DNA of 64,000 nucleotides from Streptomyces albipurpureus (GTDB taxonomy: Bacteria > Actinomycetota > Actinomycetes > Streptomycetales > Streptomycetaceae). Below are positions 56,210-64,000 of the stretch, piece by piece. The translations under genes and the position numbers were made by a program. Under the pieces are notes generated by a model, which was not told where the DNA came from, searched no databases, and saw nothing but the letters and a program-made list of their open reading frames with translations. Each line of letters opens with the position of its first letter. The stretch's first letter is position 1. The DNA is taken from the NCBI RefSeq assembly GCF_023701525.1, contig NZ_JAMQAW010000003.1:62001-126000 (forward strand), given 5' to 3'.

Positions 56210-56731
56210 ATGGCTGAGTTCACCGTGAACGCGCAGCGGTTCGACCCCTACAAGAACTTCAAGTTCCTGGTGCTCTGGGACGGCAAGACCGTCGCCGGAT
56301 GCAGCAAGATCAGCCCGTTGAAACGGACCACCGAGGTCATCAAGCACCGTAACGGCGGCGATCCCAGCTCACCGCGGAAATCCGCCGGCCGGACCGAGTT
56401 CGAAGCGATCACGATCGAGCGCGGCGTCACCCACGATCCGGAGTTCGACCGTTGGGCGAACAAGGTCTGGATGGTCGGCCAGGGTCTCGGCAGCGAGTCC
56501 GCGCTCAAGGACTTCCGCAAGGACATTGTGATCCAGGTCCTCAACGAGGCCGGGCAGGTGGCGCTCGCGTACAAGGTGTACCGGGCGTTCCCGTCGGAGT
56601 ACCAGGTGCTCGGCGAGATGGACGCGAACGCGAACGCGGTCGCGATCCAGCACCTGAAGCTGGAGTGCGAGGGCTGGGAGCGGGACCTGGAGGTCGCCGA
56701 GCCGGACGAGCCGTCATACCAGATTCCGTAA
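56210..56731 (+). CDS. eCIS inner tube protein (gp19/Hcp-like)
   Basis: The protein has 173 residues, the normal size of tube subunits. FDPYKNFKFLVLWDGKTVAG opens the T4 gp19-like fold; SKISPLKRTTEVIKHRNGGD is the typical tube hallmark, followed by FDRWANKVWMVGQGLGSESA and LKLECEGWERDLEVAEPDEP. It forms the hollow tube inside the sheath. It is 9 bases downstream of the sheath stop. Confidence 0.95.
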   Translation: MAEFTVNAQRFDPYKNFKFLVLWDGKTVAGCSKISPLKRTTEVIKHRNGGDPSSPRKSAGRTEFEAITIERGVTHDPEFDRWANKVWMVGQGLGSESALKDFRKDIVIQVLNEAGQVALAYKVYRAFPSEYQVLGEMDANANAVAIQHLKLECEGWERDLEVAEPDEPSYQIP

Positions 56732-56739
56732 GGCGCGCG

Positions 56740-57468
56740 ATGGCTTCCCCGACGGAAATGCTCGCCACCTGGGAGATCGGGCTCACGTTGCCCGTCCTCT
56801 CGGTCCAGCGGGCGGTACTGCTGCACGCGCTGGCCCGGCCCGGGCGGGCGGCCGACGAACTGCTCGGTGTCCCGGTCGGGACCCGGGACACCGAGTTGCT
56901 CGGCCTACGCGTCGCGCTGTTCGGCGAGGTCCTGTCGGTTCGGATCGGCTGCCCGGCGTGCGGAGCGGACCTGGAATTCGACGTCGACGCGACCGGCCTG
57001 GCAGCCGCCGCGCCCGAGGCCGAGCCGGAACCACTGACCGACGGCGACTGGACCGTTCGGTTCCGGCTGGTGACATCGGCTGACCTGCTCGCGGTGCGGG
57101 ACCAGGCGGCGGAGGACCGACGACGGAAACTCGCGGCCCGGCTTGTGCTTGAGGCACGGCGCGGTGACCGAGCGGTGCGCGGGGACCGGCTGCCGGAGCG
57201 CGTCGTGCATCTGCTCGCCGAGGCGGTGGCGGCGGCGGATCCGGCGGCCGACATCTCGTTCGCCATGGCGTGCCCGGACTGCGCCGTGCAGATACGGACA
57301 CAGCTCGACATGGCGGCCTACCTGTGGGACGAGCTCGACTCGTGGGCCCGTACGACGCTCGCCGACGTGCACGCGCTGGCCCTGAGCTACGGGTGGACCG
57401 AACCCGACGTGCTGGCGCTGTCACCGCTGCGCCGCCGCTACTACCTGGAGCTGGCCGGACATGGCTGA
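56740..57468 (+). CDS. eCIS gp26-like baseplate protein with zinc-finger motifs
   Basis: The ATG at 56740 gives 242 residues, 8 bases after the tube gene. It begins ATWEIGLTLPVLSVQRAVLL, as in the T4 gp26-like baseplate or hub-assembly proteins of eCIS clusters. Two CxxC pairs, GCPACGADLEF and ACPDCAVQI, look like a split zinc finger. It ends VHALALSYGWTEPDVLALSP. The fixed position after the tube gene supports the assignment. Confidence 0.75.
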   Translation: MASPTEMLATWEIGLTLPVLSVQRAVLLHALARPGRAADELLGVPVGTRDTELLGLRVALFGEVLSVRIGCPACGADLEFDVDATGLAAAAPEAEPEPLTDGDWTVRFRLVTSADLLAVRDQAAEDRRRKLAARLVLEARRGDRAVRGDRLPERVVHLLAEAVAAADPAADISFAMACPDCAVQIRTQLDMAAYLWDELDSWARTTLADVHALALSYGWTEPDVLALSPLRRRYYLELAGHG

Positions 57469-58186
57469 GACACGGACACCGGACCTGTTCGACCGGCTGC
57501 TCGCCCGCACGGGGGCCGTCAGCCGACCGGACGCCGTGGCGCCGCTGGCGCGGCCGCGGCTGGCGATGCCGTTCGAGCGGCTGCCGACGGCGGCGCCGAC
57601 CGAAGTCCAGGCCGAGGTCGAGGTCGAGATCGACGCCACCGCCCCGTCGCGGCCGGGGCCGGAGGCGTCGGCGGCACCACAGGCGACCGCGCGGTCCGGT
57701 CCGCGGGAGGTACTGGGGCGACCGTCGGTGCTGAGCCTGATCGAGCGGACCGTGCGGTCGATCGAGACGGTGCGCAATACGTCCCCGGGGGCGCCGGTCG
57801 TGGTGCGGGCGGCCGCACCTGTGGTCCTGCACAACGTCGTGGAGCGCCTGGTGCCGCCGCCGGACGCGGTAGCGGCGGCCATCGGGCGGTCGGCGTCTCA
57901 AGGAACGGCGGCGGACACGCCGACCCGGCCGCCGTCCGCCGTCCGGCCCGCAGCCGCCGGGCGGACGGCGGCCGCGGCACATCCCTCCGTGGCGCCGACC
58001 GCTGGTGCGGTCCGGCGGCACGAGGCGCAGACCGCACCGGTCGAGCCGTCGGTCCAGGTCAGCATCGGCCGACTCGAAGTGACAACAGCGGCGCACGAAC
58101 CGAGGCGGGAGCGGCGCGGCCGGACCGGACGGCCTGAGCCGGCCGTCGGACTGGACGCGTTTCTCAACCGGCAGGAGGCGACGTGA
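57461..58186 (+). CDS. eCIS-cluster Ala/Pro-rich protein of unknown function
   Basis: The protein has 241 residues; its ATG overlaps the gp26-like gene by 8 bases. Most of it is Ala/Pro/Arg rich and probably disordered. A conserved-looking helix ERTVRSIETVRN with VVLHNVVERLVPP lies in the middle, and VQVSIGRLEVTTAAHEP near the end. The latter is a short strand motif seen in proteins of this place in eCIS loci. Not otherwise recognised; may be a linker or assembly factor. Confidence 0.65.
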   Translation: MAETRTPDLFDRLLARTGAVSRPDAVAPLARPRLAMPFERLPTAAPTEVQAEVEVEIDATAPSRPGPEASAAPQATARSGPREVLGRPSVLSLIERTVRSIETVRNTSPGAPVVVRAAAPVVLHNVVERLVPPPDAVAAAIGRSASQGTAADTPTRPPSAVRPAAAGRTAAAAHPSVAPTAGAVRRHEAQTAPVEPSVQVSIGRLEVTTAAHEPRRERRGRTGRPEPAVGLDAFLNRQEAT

Positions 58187-59370
58187 GCAACTACCTGGCG
58201 ATCGCCCAGGCCACAGAGGCACTGCGCGGCCTGCTGGCCCGCTCGGTGCAGTCCGACGTGCCCTACGCCGTACAGGTGGAGGCACGCAAGCCGCCGAGCG
58301 AGCCGGTGACCGAGCCGGCCATCACGGTGTTCTGCTACCGGATCACCCCCAACGCGTCCCGGCGCAACGTCGACACACCCACCCGGGACGGTGACGGACG
58401 GCTGCTGCGGACGCCCACGGCGGCATACGACCTGCACTACCTGATCAGCTGCTACGGCAACGAAACCCAGCTGGTGCCGCAGGCACTGCTGGGCTCGGTG
58501 GCGCGCGCTCTGCACGAGCAGCCGGCGCTGTCCGCACAGGACCTGGAGACGGCTGCCGGGCAGGTGTTCCTGACCGGTGCGGACCTGGCTGCGTCGCCGC
58601 AGGCGGTCCGGCTGACGCCGTCGAAGATGGATCTCGAGGACCTGTCGAAGCTGTGGTCGATGCTGATCCAGACGCCCTACGCACCGTCGATCGCGTTCGA
58701 GGCGTCGCTGGTTCTGCTGGAGAGCCGGCGGACGCCGGCGGCCGGCCGGCCGGTCCGGGAACACCGGGTCCGGGTGGTCCCGGGTCGGCGCCCGGTGGTG
58801 GAGGAACTGCGCAGCCGCCCGGCCGGCTCGGATACCGAACCGCGGCCCGGCCCGGTGCCGGTGGGTCATGAAGTGGTGCTGACCGGGCACGACCTGAGCG
58901 GCGAGAAGGTCACGGTCGACGTCGGCGGCGAGCTGGTGGATCCGTCCGGGGTCGATGACGGCCGGGTGGTGTTCGCCCCGCCGGTCGGCCTTGCCCTGGG
59001 AGCGCACCAGGTACGGGTACTGCACGAGATCGCGCTCGGCGATGCGGTCCGGATCCTCGACTCGAACAAGATCGCGATGGCCCGGCAGGGCACCGTGACC
59101 GCTTCCGCGGTCACCAACGGCAAGGTCGTAGCCACCCTGGACACCGCGGTCGGCGACCGGCAGCGCGTGTCGGTGCTGCTGGACGAGCTGGACGGGTCCG
59201 GCGGCTATCGGTTCGACGCGCCGTACCCGCTGCCCGGTCCGCGGGATCCGAAGGAGGTCGAGGTCGCGACGACGGGCGTAGCCGCCGGAATCTATCTGCT
59301 GCGGGTGCGGATCGACGGAGTCGACACGGTGGTCGGCGATGACCTGCGCACGCCGGCGGTGGAGTTCTGA
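58183..59370 (+). CDS. DUF4255 (Pvc16-like) cap protein
   Basis: The GTG at 58183 overlaps the previous stop and gives 395 residues. The N-terminal DUF4255 domain (about residues 1-185) shows NYLAIAQATEALRGLLARSV, ITVFCYRITPNASRRNVDTP and YDLHYLISCYGNETQLVPQA. The remainder has Ig/TIG-like beta features (GHEVVLTGHDLSGEKVTVDV, LLRVRIDGVDTVV). In the PVC system this protein caps the sheath-tube distal end and controls length. Position before the AAA+ ATPase is conserved among eCIS loci. Confidence 0.9.
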   Translation: MSNYLAIAQATEALRGLLARSVQSDVPYAVQVEARKPPSEPVTEPAITVFCYRITPNASRRNVDTPTRDGDGRLLRTPTAAYDLHYLISCYGNETQLVPQALLGSVARALHEQPALSAQDLETAAGQVFLTGADLAASPQAVRLTPSKMDLEDLSKLWSMLIQTPYAPSIAFEASLVLLESRRTPAAGRPVREHRVRVVPGRRPVVEELRSRPAGSDTEPRPGPVPVGHEVVLTGHDLSGEKVTVDVGGELVDPSGVDDGRVVFAPPVGLALGAHQVRVLHEIALGDAVRILDSNKIAMARQGTVTASAVTNGKVVATLDTAVGDRQRVSVLLDELDGSGGYRFDAPYPLPGPRDPKEVEVATTGVAAGIYLLRVRIDGVDTVVGDDLRTPAVEF

Positions 59371-61349
59371 TGGACGACGGGCGCGAGGCCGACGCGGCGG
59401 TCATGTCCACGGCCGTGGCCGACGTCCTCGCGCGCCTCGACGCGCACGCGCGGGCCGCCACGGACAACACGGCCGACGGCGGTGCCGCCGGACGGTCGTG
59501 GCGCCGGTCCCGGCACACAGCGGCGGGGTCCCGGCCCCGCGCCGCGGCCCACATCGGCGACGGCACGGCCCGGGAGGGCGGCCGCAACGGGGCGGCGCAC
59601 GGCGAAGGCTCGCTGGCGACGGTGGTCGCCTGCTTCGGGCTGACACCGTTCGAGCGGGACCTGCTGGTGCTGTGCGCGGCGATGGAGCTGGGACCGGCGG
59701 CGGCGGCGCGCTGCGCGGCGGTGGGCGGGCGGGAGTTCCCGACCTTCTCACTGGCCTTGGCCGCGCTGGCCGAGCCGCACTGGAGCGCGCTGACGCCGGA
59801 CGCGCCGTTGCGCCGGTACCGGCTCGTCGAGGTCGCCGATGACGGGGTGCTGACCACCGCGCGGCTGCGGATCGACGAGCGGGTGCTGCACTTCCTGCTG
59901 GGGGTGTCCCAGATCGAGCCGCGGCTGCAGGGCCTGGTCTCGCGCACCGCCCCACCCGGCCGGATGCCGGAGTCGCAAGTGCTCCTGGCGGGGGAGTTGG
60001 CGGGGGCGGTCGACGCCGACGGCATGGCGGCGCTGACCGGTGGCGACCTGCTGACCCGGCGCGAAGTGATGGTCACCGCGGCGCGCGCGGCCGGTCTCGC
60101 GACGTTCACGCTGTCGGCGGCCGACCTGCCAGCCGAGCCTGCGGACCGCGTGGCGCTGGCCCGGCTGTGGGAACGCGAGGCGGTGCTGCTGCCCGCCGCG
60201 CTGCTGGTCGAGGTGTCCGAGACGGCGAAGGCGGCGGCCGCGGAGGCGTTTGTGGCGATGCTCGGCGTCCCGGTGGTGCTGTCCAGCCAGGATCCGCTCC
60301 CCGCCCCCACGGCGCACCGCGCGCAGCTGTTCGTCGAGCCGCTGGAGCAGGCCGAGCAGCGCGAGCTGTGGCGCGCCGCGCTGGAAGGCCACGGCGGTGA
60401 TGTCGACGTGGCGGGTCTCGTGGCGCAGTTCAGCCTGCCCGCACACGTGATCCGGGCCGCCGGCGCGGTCGCCCGCGAGGCCGGCGGCGATGTGTGTGCG
60501 GGGGCCTGGCGTGCGGGCCTGGCACACGCGCGGATCGCGCTCGACGAGCTCGGCCGCCGGGTGGAGCCGCAGGGCGGCTGGGACGACCTGGTGGTGCCGG
60601 AACGGCAGCGCGGGATCCTGCGCGAGATCGTCGCGCATGTCCGGCAGCGCGCCACTGTCTACCAGGACTGGGGTTTCGAGGACGTACTGCGGCGCGGGCT
60701 CGGCGTCACCGCCCTGTTCGCGGGCAGCAGCGGCACCGGCAAGACGCTGGCCGCCGAGGTGGTGGCGGGCGAGCTCGGGCTGGACCTGTTCGTCATCGAC
60801 CTCTCCCAGGTGGTCAGCAAGTACATCGGAGAGACCGAGAAGAACCTGCGCCGGGTCTTCGACGCGGCCGAGCGCGGGGGCGCGGTGCTGCTCTTCGACG
60901 AGGCGGACGCGCTGTTCGGCAAGCGCAGCGAGGTGAAGGACTCGCACGACCGGTACGCGAACCTGGAGGTCAGCTATCTGCTGATGCGGATGGAGTCGTA
61001 CCGGGGCCTGGCGATCCTGACCACGAACCAGAAGAAGGCCCTGGACCAGGCGTTCCTGCGGCGACTGCGGTTCGTGGTGGATTTCCCGTTCCCGGACCTG
61101 GCCGAGCGGGCCGAGATCTGGCGGCGGGTCATCCCGTCCCGGGTCCCGGTCGACGGGGTCGCGGTCGAGCGGCTGGCACAACTGACGGTGGCGGGCGGCA
61201 GCATTCGGAACATCGCGCTGTCGGCTGCCTTCCTGGCCGCCGACGAGGGCACCGAGCTGCGGATGCGGCATCTGCTCGCCGCCGCGCACACCGAGTACGT
61301 CAAGTTCGAGCGTTCGGTGACGCCGACGGAGGTGGCGGGATGGGTGTGA
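59370..61349 (+). CDS. eCIS AAA+ ATPase (Pvc15-like)
   Basis: The ATG at 59370 overlaps the DUF4255 stop (TGATG) and gives 659 residues. An N-terminal Pvc15 domain (SLATVVACFGLTPFERDLLV) is followed by a degenerate nucleotide-binding domain and then an active AAA+ domain: Walker A GSSGTGKT at residues 452-459, Walker B LLFDEADALFG with Asp510/Glu511, sensor 1 AILTTNQKKALDQAFLRRLR with arginine finger. It is required for assembly or loading in related systems. The first 90 residues contain an Arg/Ala-rich low-complexity insert. Confidence 0.95.
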   Translation: MDDGREADAAVMSTAVADVLARLDAHARAATDNTADGGAAGRSWRRSRHTAAGSRPRAAAHIGDGTAREGGRNGAAHGEGSLATVVACFGLTPFERDLLVLCAAMELGPAAAARCAAVGGREFPTFSLALAALAEPHWSALTPDAPLRRYRLVEVADDGVLTTARLRIDERVLHFLLGVSQIEPRLQGLVSRTAPPGRMPESQVLLAGELAGAVDADGMAALTGGDLLTRREVMVTAARAAGLATFTLSAADLPAEPADRVALARLWEREAVLLPAALLVEVSETAKAAAAEAFVAMLGVPVVLSSQDPLPAPTAHRAQLFVEPLEQAEQRELWRAALEGHGGDVDVAGLVAQFSLPAHVIRAAGAVAREAGGDVCAGAWRAGLAHARIALDELGRRVEPQGGWDDLVVPERQRGILREIVAHVRQRATVYQDWGFEDVLRRGLGVTALFAGSSGTGKTLAAEVVAGELGLDLFVIDLSQVVSKYIGETEKNLRRVFDAAERGGAVLLFDEADALFGKRSEVKDSHDRYANLEVSYLLMRMESYRGLAILTTNQKKALDQAFLRRLRFVVDFPFPDLAERAEIWRRVIPSRVPVDGVAVERLAQLTVAGGSIRNIALSAAFLAADEGTELRMRHLLAAAHTEYVKFERSVTPTEVAGWV

Positions 61350-61588
61350 GCCTGCACGTGGACGAGCTGGTGATCCGCGGCGTCGAGGGTGTGCGGCACG
61401 CCGACGCCGACCGGATCGCGCGTGCGTTCACACGCGAGCTCACGCGGCTGCTGACCGAGCAGCCGCCGGCTGCAGAGGCCCTGTCGTACGACGTGGTGAG
61501 CGGCCTGCGACCGCTGCCCGCGACCACCTCCGCACGCCGTCTCGGTCGGGAGCTGGCGCGTGCCGTGCACCGGGAGCTGGTGCGATGA
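61340..61588 (+). CDS. small conserved eCIS-cluster protein
   Basis: The ATG at 61340 lies inside the ATPase gene's last codons and gives 82 residues: MGVSLHVDELVIRGVEGVRH, then DADRIARAFTRELTRLL, and an Arg-rich helical end. It is small, soluble and without known motif. Its overlaps on both sides (10 bases with the ATPase, 4 with the next gene) show it is part of the operon. Probably an assembly adaptor; the function is unknown. Confidence 0.7.
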   Translation: MGVSLHVDELVIRGVEGVRHADADRIARAFTRELTRLLTEQPPAAEALSYDVVSGLRPLPATTSARRLGRELARAVHRELVR

Positions 61589-64000
61589 GCACCGTCACGC
61601 GGGTACGGCAGCAGCAGCCGGAACCGCCGCGCCGCAAGCGCACGAAACGGTCCGCGCCGCTGCGGGACACGTGGGCACGACGCTCGCCGCCGGCACCGGA
61701 CGAGGTGCTCGCGCGGGCCGGAAAGCCGTTGGAGCCCGGGGTCGGGCGAGTCATGGAGGAGTGGCTGGGCCACGACTTCAGCGCGGTCCGGATCCACAGC
61801 GACCGAGACGCGGCCGCGTTGGCCGAGATGGTCGGCGCGGATGCCGTTGCCGTGGGCAAGGACATCTTCTTCGCCGCGGGCGCGTACCGCCCGGAGACCG
61901 CCCAGGGTTTACGGCTGCTCGCACATGAGCTCCTGCACACGGTGCAGGTGCCGGACGCGCCCGGCCGACTGCGGCTCGGCCGGCAGGACGGCACACTCAG
62001 CCGGCCCCTGGACGGGGTCGAGCGCGAAGCCGAGGAGCGGGTGGACCGTGCCTCGGGCGACCGGGCCGCAGGGGCCGGAGGCGGCGAGCGGGAGGTGCGA
62101 CAGCGGGGCGCGCAGCCGGTGTCGTGGCTGCGGTTCATCAGTGTCGACGTGTCCCAGCTGCGGGCCGAGCAACTGGACCCGGCGGCGCTGGTGGACCGGA
62201 TCGTCGCCGGCGTGGTGCGTACGCTGCGCGGCGATCCGGCGGACGCCGCGGGGCGCGTGCGGCAGCAGCTGGTACGGCTGGCGCCGGAGCTGCACACCGC
62301 CGTACTGGACCGGCTGCGGCAGCGGCTGCCGTCGCCCGAGTACCTCCGGGTCGAGCGGCTGGTGGCCGCGGCGGAGACGCCCGCGGGCGCGCCGGTCGGC
62401 ACCACCGCCGTACCGGAACCCGTGGTGGAGCCGGCCGAGCGGCGGCAGACCGAACGGCGCGACCGGGCCGAGCGTGAGGCGGGCGACGCGCGGGGCCGCG
62501 CGGACCGGGAACGCGACGGCGGCGAGGAGCAGCGGCAGGGCGCGCAGGGCCGGGACCGGGAGCGGACCGACGAGGACGCGGCGGACAGCGACCAGCGGGA
62601 CCAGCAGGACGCCGAGCGCGAGAAGGGCGCGGCGCTCGACCTCCAGCGCCGCAGGGACTCCGCCGAGGAGGACGAGCAGAGGCGCGAGGACGAGGAGCAC
62701 CGCGGGGCCGCCGAGAAGGGGCAGACGGCGGAGACGGAAGGCGGGGAGCAGCCCGCTGCCGAGGACCGGCCCGCTCAGGTGGAGGCACCGGCGAGTGGTG
62801 GGGCCGAGCCGTCGGCGGTGGCCGCCCCCGGGGCCGGAGCGAGCGGGGCCGGGCCGGAGCCGATCGGTCTGGCGCCGGTCGTCGGGGCCCAGGTCGGGAC
62901 GGCCGCCCCCGTCGGCAGCGCGGGCGCGGACCCGGTGCGCGAGGACCGCGCGGAGGCGGTCGCGAACGACCCGCAGGGCCCGTTGGCCGGGCACGGGCTG
63001 GCGAAGGAGCCGGGCAGGCAGGACGAGCCGCCGGAGCAGGAGAAGCCCCTCGACACCGAGGCCGGTACGGAGTCCGAGGTACCGGCGCCGGATGCGGCCG
63101 CCGAGCCCGAACCGCCGCAGCGGGCCGCCGAGGGGGCCGGTGCGGACAAGCCGACGCTGGACCCGGTGCCCAAGACCGATCCGGACCTGTCCGCGGTGCC
63201 GACCGCGGACGAGGAACTGAAGGCCGCCCAGGGGGCCACGCCGCCGAAGCCGCGGGCGCTGCCGAGCATGCCCGCACCGCCGCCGGTCGAGGCCGAGCCG
63301 CAGGATCCCGACCGCGCCGAGAAGGCCGAACAGGCCGCCGAGCCGGAGCTGGAGCGCGCCGACACGCAGACCCCGCAGGACAGGGCGGTCGAGGCCGAGG
63401 GCGAACAGATCGCGTCCGATACGCCGACGACAGCGCCTGTGGTCGACGCCACCGTGGCCGATGCCGCTCCCGTCGGGTCGGCCGGAGCGGCATCGGCCAC
63501 CACGGCGGACCCGGCTCCATCGGCGTCGGCCCTCTCGACCGCTCCGGCCGGACCCGCGGCCGAGGGGAACCCGGCCGGCGCGGTGACCGGACCCGACACG
63601 ATCGGCCGGGAGGCGGACAGCGCCGACCTGGCCCCTGCTGGCACATCGGCCGAGGCGAGCGGCCCGGTGGAACCACGGCCGACCGAACCGATGCCGGGCG
63701 ATCCCCAACTCGCGGACGCGGCAGCCGCACCCGGCGGCGGCCCGGCGGCGGCGCAGTCGGCGGCGCCGAGGAATCCGGGACCCGAGGGTGCCGCTCCCGG
63801 CGCCGGTCCCGAGGGCTCGCTGGAGACCGGCGGCGGCGGATGCGCCGGAGCGCCGACGGCCACGACGGAGTCCGACGCCCAGGGTGGTGACGGCGGAGGC
63901 GGTTGCGGAGGCGGAGGCGCCGCACCGGCCCCGGCGGAGAAGAAGGCGGAAGCACGGCCGCCGGACGTCTCCGGCCAGGAACCGGCGACCGCGCTCACGA
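61585..64000 (+). CDS. DUF4157 (eCIS core domain) protein with giant low-complexity tail, cut by window edge
   Basis: The ATG at 61585 overlaps the preceding TGA and the frame stays open to the right edge (805 codons, no stop). Residues about 50-125 form the DUF4157/eCIS core domain: LGHDFSAVRIHSDRDAAALA, ADAVAVGKDIFFAAGAYRPE and RLLAHELLHTVQ with the HELLH zinc-protease motif (His114, Glu115, His118). Residues 150-265 are helical. From there on the chain is Glu/Arg/Ala then Ala/Pro/Glu rich and very probably disordered, with Gly/Cys-rich stretches near the end. The size and tail differ from the compact form; it may be an effector or structural partner. Confidence 0.88.
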   Translation, partial: MSTVTRVRQQQPEPPRRKRTKRSAPLRDTWARRSPPAPDEVLARAGKPLEPGVGRVMEEWLGHDFSAVRIHSDRDAAALAEMVGADAVAVGKDIFFAAGAYRPETAQGLRLLAHELLHTVQVPDAPGRLRLGRQDGTLSRPLDGVEREAEERVDRASGDRAAGAGGGEREVRQRGAQPVSWLRFISVDVSQLRAEQLDPAALVDRIVAGVVRTLRGDPADAAGRVRQQLVRLAPELHTAVLDRLRQRLPSPEYLRVERLVAAAETPAGAPVGTTAVPEPVVEPAERRQTERRDRAEREAGDARGRADRERDGGEEQRQGAQGRDRERTDEDAADSDQRDQQDAEREKGAALDLQRRRDSAEEDEQRREDEEHRGAAEKGQTAETEGGEQPAAEDRPAQVEAPASGGAEPSAVAAPGAGASGAGPEPIGLAPVVGAQVGTAAPVGSAGADPVREDRAEAVANDPQGPLAGHGLAKEPGRQDEPPEQEKPLDTEAGTESEVPAPDAAAEPEPPQRAAEGAGADKPTLDPVPKTDPDLSAVPTADEELKAAQGATPPKPRALPSMPAPPPVEAEPQDPDRAEKAEQAAEPELERADTQTPQDRAVEAEGEQIASDTPTTAPVVDATVADAAPVGSAGAASATTADPAPSASALSTAPAGPAAEGNPAGAVTGPDTIGREADSADLAPAGTSAEASGPVEPRPTEPMPGDPQLADAAAAPGGGPAAAQSAAPRNPGPEGAAPGAGPEGSLETGGGGCAGAPTATTESDAQGGDGGGGCGGGGAAPAPAEKKAEARPPDVSGQEPATALT

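Noticed and set aside
59572..61289. Very long minus-strand ORFs opposite the eCIS ATPase (and similar ones opposite 61.9-64 kb)
   Set aside because: They are antisense shadows of the high-GC plus-strand genes; codon bias fits the plus strand and they have no motifs.
61841..63220. 459-residue plus-strand ORF overlapping the DUF4157 gene
   Set aside because: Arg/Ser/Pro-rich out-of-frame shadow; the overlapping frame carries the DUF4157 motif and correct operon overlap.

Overview
The window is high-GC actinobacterial DNA, most likely a Streptomyces chromosome. The supporting signs are GC-rich third positions, many GTG starts and four-base stop/start overlaps, a sugar ABC importer without its own ATPase, a multidomain SpoIIE-type phosphatase, Rex-type control of cydA, and an actinomycete-style contractile injection locus. 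Gene names and functions come from reading motifs by eye; no database search was run. Many short broken genes and IS remnants suggest an accessory, rearranged part of the chromosome.

Layout. (a) 1-2948, minus strand: the left edge cuts a LanC-like cyclase gene that is translationally coupled to a metallo-beta-lactamase-fold gene and preceded by a 2-oxoglutarate oxygenase. This looks like one end of a RiPP (lanthipeptide-like) cluster. (b) 3.2-7.2 kb: a RidA/HxlR divergent pair sharing an 8-bp inverted-repeat operator, then a graveyard (nSTAND ATPase fragment, methyltransferase tail joined to an IS630 transposase tail) with a few intact small genes. (c) 7.8-17.2 kb: a LacI-controlled operon with a lipoprotein binding protein, two permeases, a Tat-exported glucoamylase-like protein, a formylglycine sulfatase and a GH39 glycosidase. 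It looks like uptake and degradation of a sulfated or uronic-acid-containing glycan. (d) 17.5-20 kb: SDR and saccharopine-dehydrogenase-like genes divergent from a TetR regulator, with two operators between them. (e) 20.3-24.6 kb: a second LacI regulator with an MFS sugar transporter and a GH3 glycosidase.

(f) 25.5-35.3 kb: a PAS-PAS-GAF-PP2C-ATPase regulator, an orphan cydA with a Rex-type operator, a heme O synthase, a MarR repressor, and a DUF2269/ABC transporter operon. A TTATAGTC motif recurs upstream of the heme O synthase and next to marR. (g) 36-53.4 kb: a mosaic of single genes (ROK regulator, ACMSD-like amidohydrolase, flavoprotein reductase, CAP-domain protein, XRE regulator with aldo/keto reductase and SnoaL-like protein, secreted CdtB-like nuclease with a ricin lectin tail, DUF2975/XRE pair) mixed with pseudogenes. 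Among these are a Nudix gene lacking its catalytic helix, frameshifted regulators and an IS5 transposase remnant.

(h) 54.4-64.0 kb: eight tightly coupled genes of an extracellular contractile injection system: sheath, tube, gp26-like baseplate protein, an Ala/Pro-rich protein, DUF4255 cap protein, AAA+ ATPase, a small conserved protein and a DUF4157 (HELLH) protein with a very long low-complexity tail that runs off the right edge. Spike, gp25, LysM and tape-measure genes are expected just beyond the window. The eCIS and the truncated RiPP-like cluster are the two most interesting systems, followed by the sulfatase/GH39 locus.
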